NCBI GenBank assembly: GCA_027083995.1
Contig: JALWME010000047.1
Span: 1-6,444 of the forward strand
DNA length: 6,444 nt
Reading direction: 5' to 3'
DNA from: Sulfurovum sp.
GTDB lineage: Bacteria > Campylobacterota > Campylobacteria > Campylobacterales > Sulfurovaceae
Under the pieces are notes generated by a model. It did not search any database. It was not told the origin of the DNA and saw only the letters and a program-made list of their open reading frames with translations. Shown here in pieces: positions 1 through 5,641 of the stretch. Made by a program: the position numbers and the translations under genes. How positions within the stretch are numbered: position 1 is the first letter of the stretch; each line of letters begins with the position of its first letter.

Positions 1-122
1 CAAGAGATTTAGAGACCTTGACCCAAACACACAATGTAGTGGAAGCTGCCATGTATGACCAGTTTCCACATACATTACATGTTGAATCAGGAGTATTTTT
101 AATAAAGAAAACCCAAGATTGA
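1..122 (+). CDS. C-terminal fragment of an unidentified protein (5' truncated by window)
   Basis: An open frame read from base 3 gives 39 codons and ends at TGA 120-122; the other two forward frames hit stops early (TAG at 10-12, TGA at 56-58). The visible tail contains the stretch [19 protein letters not shown] and then TQD. The hydrophobic strand followed by lysines at the very end resembles the last beta strand of a Rossmann-type methyltransferase, but this is only a resemblance and I do not recognise the family. It lies 54 bp upstream of the signalling operon on the same strand, so it could be co-transcribed with it or be a separate unit. The reading is supported by an open frame that stops just before a plausible promoter and ribosome binding site, but 39 codons is short evidence. 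Confidence 0.5.
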   Translation, partial: RDLETLTQTHNVVEAAMYDQFPHTLHVESGVFLIKKTQD

Positions 123-130
123 CTTTATTT

Positions 131-158
131 TGGTTTTTTTGTGATATATTATTATAAT
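131..158 (+). promoter_or_regulatory. Putative sigma-70 type promoter of the HD-GYP/hybrid kinase operon
   Basis: A perfect TATAAT lies at 153-158, with a second -10-like TATATT at 145-150 just behind a T-rich stretch (134-140). The only -35-like hexamer (TTGACT, 119-124) is 28 bp from TATAAT, too far for a standard spacer. Housekeeping promoters in Campylobacterota commonly have AT-rich periodic upstream DNA instead of a -35 box, which fits. TATAAT would give a very short leader (about 12 nt) before the ATG at 177, and TATATT one of about 20 nt. The assignment is by eye in very AT-rich DNA, where TATAAT can occur by chance. Confidence 0.35.
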
Positions 159-167
159 ATAATTTTT

Positions 168-174
168 GGAGGGG
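168..174 (+). promoter_or_regulatory. Ribosome binding site that fixes the HD-GYP regulator start
   Basis: GGAGGGG is a strong Shine-Dalgarno sequence; its GGAG core ends 5 nt before the ATG at 177. It decides the start: the same frame is open back to a GTG at 141, but that GTG has no comparable site upstream and would add 12 residues ahead of a normal receiver-domain beginning. Confidence 0.7.
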
Positions 175-176
175 AA

Positions 177-1223
177 ATGGATTTGGGTTATAATGTTCTT
201 ATCGTAGATGATGTTGTAGACAATATACAAATGGCTATGAATATTTTACGCGAAGAAAACTATAACCTTACCTTCTCTCTTTCTGGAGAAGAGGCACTTT
301 CTTTAGTCAATCAACACAGTTATGATATTATTCTACTTGATATTATGATGCCAAACATGGATGGGTTTACCGTTTGTGAACGTATAAAAAGAATACCAGA
401 ATATGCAGACGTTCCTATCATATTTCTCACAGCAAAAGTAGATATAGACTCCATCTCAAAAGCTTTTGAGATAGGTGCTACAGATTATGTGACAAAACCA
501 TTTCATGCTGAGGAATTACTCGTAAGGGTAAAAAGCCAATTGGAACTTTACAAATCAAGACTTGTACTAAAAGAAAATAACCTTTCTCTTCAAGTCAAAA
601 TGAAATATGAAAAAGAGCGTATTTCAACAGAATTTGAAGCCTGGCAAAAAGAGATTATCTATATGCTTACAGAACTTATAGAAACATGTTCTACAGAGAC
701 AGGAAGGCATGTACGGCGTGTGGCTATGATGTCTCAACTTTTAGCCAAATATCATCCTGTACTAACAGATGAAGATGCAGATACAGTTTTTCATGCAGCA
801 CCTATGCATGATATTGGCAAAATTGCAGTACCTAATGATATTTTAACCAAACCTGCCAAATTGACAGATAAAGAGTTTGAAGTAATGAAAATACATACTA
901 CTTCTGCACATAAATTTTTAAAAGGTTCCAAGAGAGCCATTTTACAAGCTGCAGATATTATTGCATTACAGCATCATGAAAAATGGGATGGTACAGGATA
1001 TCCCAAAGGATTAAAAGGAGATGAGATACATCTTTATGGGCGTATTGTAGCGGTGATAGATGTTTTTGATGCATTAACTCATAAACGTTGCTATAAGGAG
1101 GCGTGGAGTATAGAAGATTCTGTGGCATATATGCAAGAGCATAGCGGTACACATTTTGACCCAGAGCTTATAGATATTTTTATGGAAAATATAGATGAAT
1201 TTGTTTCTATCGCAAATACTTAG
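177..1223 (+). CDS. Response regulator with HD-GYP cyclic-di-GMP phosphodiesterase output (RpfG-like)
   Basis: This 348-residue cytoplasmic two-component regulator probably hydrolyses cyclic-di-GMP when phosphorylated. Residues about 5-122 form a receiver domain with acidic pocket D11/D12, phosphoacceptor D55 (in LLDIMMPNMDG), switch residue T85 and K107 (TKPF). A charged helical linker (about 123-165) leads to an HD-GYP domain (about 165-345). Its metal and catalytic residues look complete: E174 and H178 (ETGRH), H211/D212 with K215 (HDIGK), H240, H266/H267 (HHEKWDGTGYP, with the GYP at 274-276) and D295 (DVFDAL). The receiver-linker-HD-GYP architecture and length match RpfG-type proteins, which are known cyclic-di-GMP hydrolases. 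Its last 29 bp overlap the start of the hybrid kinase, so the two are almost certainly co-transcribed and partners; the phosphotransfer direction is inferred. No truncation or lost active-site residue was seen. Confidence 0.93.
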   Translation: MDLGYNVLIVDDVVDNIQMAMNILREENYNLTFSLSGEEALSLVNQHSYDIILLDIMMPNMDGFTVCERIKRIPEYADVPIIFLTAKVDIDSISKAFEIGATDYVTKPFHAEELLVRVKSQLELYKSRLVLKENNLSLQVKMKYEKERISTEFEAWQKEIIYMLTELIETCSTETGRHVRRVAMMSQLLAKYHPVLTDEDADTVFHAAPMHDIGKIAVPNDILTKPAKLTDKEFEVMKIHTTSAHKFLKGSKRAILQAADIIALQHHEKWDGTGYPKGLKGDEIHLYGRIVAVIDVFDALTHKRCYKEAWSIEDSVAYMQEHSGTHFDPELIDIFMENIDEFVSIANT

Positions 1224-3942
1224 GACGCTTTTTCTTTCTTGTTTTGTCAGCTCTTTTTTACATACATTGGAACTAAGCAAAGAAGAAAGAGCCTGGATTG
1301 CATCACATGATCCAGTGGTTGTAGGCGTGGACAATGCCTGGGAACCTTTTGACTTTATCAATGAAAATGGAAATCATGACGGTATGAGTGCGGATTATTT
1401 ACAAGTAATCTCAAATAAAACAGGGATACATTTTGCTATAGCAAAACATGAAAAATGGTCTGATGTTTTAGAAGCAGCTAAAGCACAAAAACTTGATATG
1501 ATAGCAGCTATAGCTTTTAGTAAAGAGAGAGAAAAATATTTATATTTCAGTAAGCCGTACATGACATACTCCTTGGTATTGGCAACTGCAAAAAAAGAGA
1601 CTTTCTTTTATGAGATTTCTGATTTTGACGGTAAGCGTGTTGGGGTGATAGAATCTTACATTACAGAAGATATCTTAAAAGAACAACACCCAAATATAGA
1701 AGTTGTCACTTACCCCAACCTAGATGCTTTATTGGCAGGTCTTGCTCTACATGAAGTAGATGCTATTTTTGACAATGCAGTCTCTATGGCATATCAGATT
1801 AGAAAACATGGTTATTCTCATTTTAAGATGGTAACTATTGGAGAACATAAACGAAGTATGACTATGGGTGTAACCAAAAACAATAAACTTTTACTCTCCA
1901 TACTCAATAAAGCATTACAAAGTATTGGTGCCGAAAAGAAAAAAGAGATACGAGATAAATGGGTCTCTTTTGATTATGATAAAACGATTGACTATACACT
2001 GGTATACCAGATACTTGGTATATTTGCTTTTTTTCTTCTTGGTACATTTTATTGGCACAGGAGACTTACGCAAGAGGTTAAAAAAAGAAAAGAGAGTGAA
2101 GCACAAATGAGTGTGCTGATAGAAAATATTCCTCTTAACATGATTGTAAGTGGCTTGGATGGATCAGTACTAAGAGCCAATACTTTCGCACAGGAAAACT
2201 TTGGTATTGCAGCAGAAGATATTTATGATTATAACGTATTGTCATTTTATGTAAATCCTTCAGAGCGTGATGAAATCATACATATCATACAAACAAAAGG
2301 AAAAGTGAATAAACGTATTGTTAAGTTTAAACGTTTAGATGACAGTGAAATGCATATTATGATTTCTATCATGCCAATAGTTTATGATGGAAAAAATGCT
2401 TTATTAAGCATTATGGTAGATTTGACCGACCGTATTCAAATGGAAGAAGATTTACATAAAGCTAAAGAAGAGGCAATCTCTGCAAGTAAATCAAAATCAG
2501 AATTTTTAGCCAACATGTCACATGAAATCCGCACACCCATGAATGCAATTCTGGGTTTTACAGAGTTATTGGATGAACAGGTAGAAACACCAAGGCTTAA
2601 AGCCTATACCAAAACTATTAAAAATGCAGGTAACTCTTTGCTTACTTTGATTAATGATATTTTGGATTTATCAAAGATAGAAGCAGGAAAATTGGAAATC
2701 AACAAAAAAGCGACAAATCTCTTTGAGTTATGTGAGGAAATAGGAGCTATATTTCTTATGACTGTACGCAATAAGGGAGTAGATCTCATTATAGATATAG
2801 ATGAAAATATTCCCAAAAGCCTTTTGTTGGATGCAGTTCGTCTGCGACAAGTACTTGTAAATCTCATAGGTAATGCAGTGAAGTTTACAGATGAGGGTTT
2901 TGTGAAGTTGAAAGTTGGTACTTTAAAAGTAGATGAACATTTGAGTAAAATAGATTTGGTACTTTCAGTTGAAGACAGTGGTATAGGTATTCCGCAAAGT
3001 CAGATTCATCATATTTTTAAATCATTTGAACAGCAAGAAGGACAAGATAATCGTAAGTTTGGCGGCACAGGTCTTGGTCTGTCTATCTCTAAACGTTTGA
3101 CAGAAATGATGGATGGCAGGATTTCGGTACAAAGTATAGAGAAAGGGGGTACAACTTTTTTTGTACATCTTTATCGCATAGATATTTTAGCCATACAAGA
3201 TTTAGAACATACAGAAAATACATCTCGTATAAAAGCAGAAAGCATAAAGTTTAAGCCAGCCAAGGTTTTGGTAGTCGATGATATTGAAGATAATCGTGAA
3301 TTGATAGAGAAAAACTTTGAAAACACTGTATTGGAGATAGTCACAGCAGTAGATGGATATGATGCACTAGAGAAGTTTAAAAGTAGTAAACCAGACCTTA
3401 TACTTATGGATATACGCATGTCAAATATGGACGGCTATGAGGCAGCAGCTAAGCTAAAAGAACAAAGTGATGTTCCTATCATTGCACTTACTGCATCAGT
3501 GATGAAAGATGAATATGACCGTGTGAAAAGTAAACATTTTGATGCGTATTTGAGAAAACCCATATTACGAGATGATCTTTTTTTAACCCTTAGCTACTTT
3601 TTAGAACATGAGATAATAGAGTTACCCGATAAGAGAACAACTGGAGAGTATATAGAAAAGCTAAATGTACATACTTTACAAGACTTAGCACTTTATCTTG
3701 ATACGACAAAACAGCAAGTTATACAACTACACACAAAGGCTTTACAGAGTAATAATATAGAAGATATTAAACATTTTTCAGATGCTATAAAGAGCTTTAC
3801 TTTAGAGAATAACAATGATATTTTTATTACATATAGTACAAATCTAGTTGAAGCGATAGATACTTTTGATATCGCACAGATGCAGTCTCTGCTGCAAGAC
3901 TTTTCTCTACTGCTGTCTAAAATAGAAAAATTCAGACAGTAG
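1195..3942 (+). CDS. Membrane hybrid sensor histidine kinase with periplasmic solute-binding domain, PAS and receiver
   Basis: The protein has 915 residues. Residues 1-24 look like a signal peptide (one Arg, then a hydrophobic run), which supports the ATG at 1195 despite a weak upstream GGA (1184-1186). A family-3 solute-binding domain follows (about 30-258), with WEPF at 49-52 and R112 before FSKPY; R112 and D193 sit where amino-acid binders contact the ligand carboxylate and amine. One membrane helix (268-287) leads to a PAS domain (about 304-415) and a short coil. HisKA carries phospho-His H443 (SHEIRTP). The ATPase domain has an N box (N556, N560), DSGIG at 594-598 and GGTGLGL at 623-629. 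A receiver (about 689-805) has D695/D696, phosphoacceptor D739, T766 and K788. The tail (about 818-915) resembles a degenerate HPt domain. It probably senses a small periplasmic solute and signals to the HD-GYP regulator it overlaps. The ligand is unknown. The layout resembles BvgS/EvgS sensors, but with one binding domain rather than two. Confidence 0.93.
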   Translation: MNLFLSQILRTLFLSCFVSSFLHTLELSKEERAWIASHDPVVVGVDNAWEPFDFINENGNHDGMSADYLQVISNKTGIHFAIAKHEKWSDVLEAAKAQKLDMIAAIAFSKEREKYLYFSKPYMTYSLVLATAKKETFFYEISDFDGKRVGVIESYITEDILKEQHPNIEVVTYPNLDALLAGLALHEVDAIFDNAVSMAYQIRKHGYSHFKMVTIGEHKRSMTMGVTKNNKLLLSILNKALQSIGAEKKKEIRDKWVSFDYDKTIDYTLVYQILGIFAFFLLGTFYWHRRLTQEVKKRKESEAQMSVLIENIPLNMIVSGLDGSVLRANTFAQENFGIAAEDIYDYNVLSFYVNPSERDEIIHIIQTKGKVNKRIVKFKRLDDSEMHIMISIMPIVYDGKNALLSIMVDLTDRIQMEEDLHKAKEEAISASKSKSEFLANMSHEIRTPMNAILGFTELLDEQVETPRLKAYTKTIKNAGNSLLTLINDILDLSKIEAGKLEINKKATNLFELCEEIGAIFLMTVRNKGVDLIIDIDENIPKSLLLDAVRLRQVLVNLIGNAVKFTDEGFVKLKVGTLKVDEHLSKIDLVLSVEDSGIGIPQSQIHHIFKSFEQQEGQDNRKFGGTGLGLSISKRLTEMMDGRISVQSIEKGGTTFFVHLYRIDILAIQDLEHTENTSRIKAESIKFKPAKVLVVDDIEDNRELIEKNFENTVLEIVTAVDGYDALEKFKSSKPDLILMDIRMSNMDGYEAAAKLKEQSDVPIIALTASVMKDEYDRVKSKHFDAYLRKPILRDDLFLTLSYFLEHEIIELPDKRTTGEYIEKLNVHTLQDLALYLDTTKQQVIQLHTKALQSNNIEDIKHFSDAIKSFTLENNNDIFITYSTNLVEAIDTFDIAQMQSLLQDFSLLLSKIEKFRQ

Positions 3943-3950
3943 TTATATTT
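3907..3950 (+). terminator. Possible weak intrinsic terminator at the kinase stop codon
   Basis: CTACTGCTGTCT (3907-3918) can pair with AGACAGTAG (3934-3942) to give nine base pairs with a 3-nt bulge and a 15-nt A-rich loop. The downstream sequence TTATATTT (3943-3950) is a poor T tract. The hairpin ends exactly on the kinase stop codon and lies just before the stop of the convergent gene, a sensible place for termination. The bulge and the interrupted T tract keep confidence low. Confidence 0.25.
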
Positions 3951-4377
3951 AAAAGAGTGCCTTGTGTTCTACCATGGCACAATAGTTTTGTACCACATTA
4001 ATACCTGCATCTTTGACACGCTGTGCTGCGTCGTTGTTGATGAGTTCTAGCTGTGTCCAGTAGGTTTTTACATCACCTCTTGCGATGACTGCATCAGCAA
4101 TGGCATCAAGAGCTGCTGGTTTTCTAAAGACTACCACCATATCGACTGGTTCTGGTATCTCCGCAAGGCTTCTATAGACTTTTTGTCCTAATATTTCATC
4201 ATGTTTCGGATAGACAGGTATCATTTTGTACCCAACATCCCTAAGGTATTTGGCTACATGGTTGGAGGCTTTTGTATTATCTGGAGATGCACCTAAAACA
4301 GCGATGGTTTTGGCTTCTTCAAAATATTTTTTCATCTCTTCTTGGTTTGAGTTTATTCTTGGCAGTTCACATTCCAT
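3949..4377 (-). CDS. CoA-binding domain protein, YccU family
   Basis: This 142-residue soluble protein has a CoA_binding_2 (succinyl-CoA-synthetase-like Rossmann) fold. The nucleotide-binding loop is at 27-35 (VLGASPDNT), followed by helix HVAKYLRDVGY and the family strand IPVYPKHDEILG. It continues with VDMVVVFRKP, then YWTQLELINNDAA, and ends with NYCAMVEHK containing C133. Length and motif order match the YccU group, small stand-alone proteins thought to bind CoA or a related nucleotide; no reaction is established that I can name safely. The ATG at 4375-4377 is chosen because AAGGA (4386-4390 on this strand) sits 8 nt upstream. An in-frame Met at residue 15 would still keep the domain. It converges on the kinase with a 6-bp gap and diverges from the threonine ammonia-lyase over 52 bp. 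Sampled lines are about 40-48% GC, higher than the rest of the window. Confidence 0.9.
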   Translation of the reverse strand: MECELPRINSNQEEMKKYFEEAKTIAVLGASPDNTKASNHVAKYLRDVGYKMIPVYPKHDEILGQKVYRSLAEIPEPVDMVVVFRKPAALDAIADAVIARGDVKTYWTQLELINNDAAQRVKDAGINVVQNYCAMVEHKALF

Positions 4378-4385
4378 TCTTTGTA

Positions 4386-4412
4386 TCCTTTGGGTATAAT
4401 TCTAGCAATATA
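4386..4412 (-). promoter_or_regulatory. Putative promoter and ribosome binding site of the CoA-binding protein gene
   Basis: On the - strand TATATT (4412-4407) is a possible -10 box, placing a start near 4400 and leaving a leader of about 20 nt. AAGGA (4390-4386) is a good Shine-Dalgarno 8 nt before the ATG. The site overlaps the promoter of the divergent gene, so both units share one small control region. The ribosome site is more secure than the -10. Confidence 0.4.
4389..4400 (+). promoter_or_regulatory. Putative promoter of the threonine ammonia-lyase gene
   Basis: TTTGGGTATAAT holds a perfect -10 hexamer at 4395-4400, with no clear -35; transcription would start near 4407 and leave a leader of about 23 nt. 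A second TATAAT (4409-4414) is too close to the start codon to be the main promoter. The first box overlaps the ribosome binding region of the divergent gene. No attenuator or leader peptide fits in so short a leader, so amino-acid-dependent attenuation is not supported. Confidence 0.5.
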
Positions 4413-4418
4413 ATATCT

Positions 4419-4422
4419 AGGA
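4419..4422 (+). promoter_or_regulatory. Ribosome binding site of the threonine ammonia-lyase gene
   Basis: AGGA ends 7 nt before the ATG at 4430. This supports that ATG over the in-frame Met at residue 6 (4445). Confidence 0.6.
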
Positions 4423-4429
4423 AAGATTA

Positions 4430-5641
4430 ATGTTAGATTTAAATATGATAAAACAAGCAGAGCAAAGACTCGAAGATGTAGCATATAATACACCTCTTTC
4501 TTATGCACCCAAACTTAGTCAAATATCAGGCTATGATGTGTATCTAAAAAAAGAAAATTTGCAACATACAGGTTCATTTAAATTAAGAGGTGCTTTTAAT
4601 AAAATAGCCTCACTTGTAGAAAAAGAAAGTAATATTTCTGTAGTTGCTGCAAGTGCGGGGAACCACGCACAAGGTGTTGCCTTTGCTGCAAAATATTTTA
4701 GTATAAAAGCAACTATAGTCATGCCTAAGTCCACACCACTTACGAAGGTACAAGGGGTCAAAGAGCTTGGAGCAAACGTCATACTTCAAGGAGAAAATTA
4801 TGATGAAGCATATGTCTATGCAGTAGAATTTTCTAAAACACATAAGTATACTTTTGTACATCCGTTTACAGATGATGAAGTGATAGCAGGACAAGGTAGT
4901 ATAGCTTTAGAGATATTTGATACAATGGATGTCGTTGATGCCATTCTTGTACCTGTAGGAGGAGGAGGGCTTATCTCTGGCGTATCTTTGGTATCTAAAG
5001 AACTTAGTCCTATAACTAGAGTTATTGCAGTTTCGGCAGAAGGGGCACCTGCAATGAAAAAATCTTATGATGCAAGCAAAGCTATAGATAGTATTTCTGT
5101 AAGAACTATTGCAGATGGCATTGCAGTACGAGATACATCAGAAAAAACATTAGAGTGTATCTTGGAGCATGTAGACATTTTTGAGACAGTTGGTGAAGAT
5201 GAGATAGCCTCAGCCATATTGTTTTTACTTGAAAATCAAAAAGTTTTGGTAGAGGGTGCTGGTGCAGTAGGTGTGGCAGCACTTTTACATGGTAAGATAG
5301 ACCTGCCAAAAGGCTCTAAAGTAGTAGTGATACTTAGTGGAGGGAATATCGATGTAACCATGCTCTCTCTTATTATAGAAAAAGGGCTGATGAAATCAGC
5401 ACGTAAAATGAAACTACAGGTTATTTTAGTAGATAGACCTGGGGCATTGCAAGACTTTACGGGGATATTGAAGGACATTGGTGCAAACATCGTCCAGATA
5501 GGTTATGATAGAACCTCCACAGACTTAGAATTTGGAGATGCCCATGTTTCTGTGTCACTAGAGACCAAGGGTATGGAGCATCAAGAACAGATACGCCAGA
5601 GGCTAAAAGAGGGTGGTTTTTCTTTTAGGGAAGAGCATTAA
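4430..5641 (+). CDS. ilvA: Threonine ammonia-lyase (threonine dehydratase), single ACT domain type
   Basis: This 403-residue cytoplasmic PLP enzyme converts L-threonine to 2-oxobutanoate and ammonia, feeding isoleucine synthesis or threonine breakdown. The fold-type II catalytic domain (about 1-322) has the Schiff-base lysine K51 in GSFKLRGA, the SAGNHAQG loop at 75-82, the phosphate-binding GGGG at 177-180 and SGGN at 303-306. A single ACT domain (about 328-400, starting KLQVILVDRPGAL) is the probable regulatory part. Length and layout match the medium form with one C-terminal ACT domain, shorter than the E. coli-type biosynthetic enzyme with two. The gene name ilvA follows common annotation practice; tdcB-like is an alternative, and serine could also be a substrate. 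It is transcribed alone, divergent from the CoA-binding protein. Its TAA overlaps the TAA of the opposing sulfotransferase gene. Confidence 0.94.
   Translation: MLDLNMIKQAEQRLEDVAYNTPLSYAPKLSQISGYDVYLKKENLQHTGSFKLRGAFNKIASLVEKESNISVVAASAGNHAQGVAFAAKYFSIKATIVMPKSTPLTKVQGVKELGANVILQGENYDEAYVYAVEFSKTHKYTFVHPFTDDEVIAGQGSIALEIFDTMDVVDAILVPVGGGGLISGVSLVSKELSPITRVIAVSAEGAPAMKKSYDASKAIDSISVRTIADGIAVRDTSEKTLECILEHVDIFETVGEDEIASAILFLLENQKVLVEGAGAVGVAALLHGKIDLPKGSKVVVILSGGNIDVTMLSLIIEKGLMKSARKMKLQVILVDRPGALQDFTGILKDIGANIVQIGYDRTSTDLEFGDAHVSVSLETKGMEHQEQIRQRLKEGGFSFREEH

Noticed and set aside
108..140. Possible terminator after the first gene: AAAACCCAA pairing with TTGGTTTT followed by T residues; also AATAAAG (101-107) against CTTTATT (123-129).
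   Set aside because: Both stems have at most two G-C pairs, one needs a bulge, and they exclude each other. The T run is as easily explained as the AT-rich upstream part of the operon promoter.
141..176. GTG at 141 as an upstream start for the HD-GYP regulator.
   Set aside because: It would add 12 residues not typical of a receiver domain and would overlap the promoter. The ATG at 177 has a strong Shine-Dalgarno at 168-174.
1228..1242. Possible lipoprotein signal around Cys16 of the hybrid kinase.
   Set aside because: The residues before the Cys (F-L-S) do not make a normal lipobox and the hydrophobic run before it is too short. A normal signal peptide ending near residue 24 fits better.
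1915..2110. Short open frames on both strands inside the hybrid kinase gene.
   Set aside because: They are shadows of the kinase coding sequence with no ribosome site, promoter or recognisable protein. The same holds for the other short antisense frames across the window.
5603..5628. Perfect 8-bp inverted repeat CTAAAAGA / TCTTTTAG with a 10-nt loop near the end of the threonine ammonia-lyase gene.
   Set aside because: It lies inside coding sequence, has few G-C pairs, and no T tract follows it on either strand, so it is not a supported terminator.
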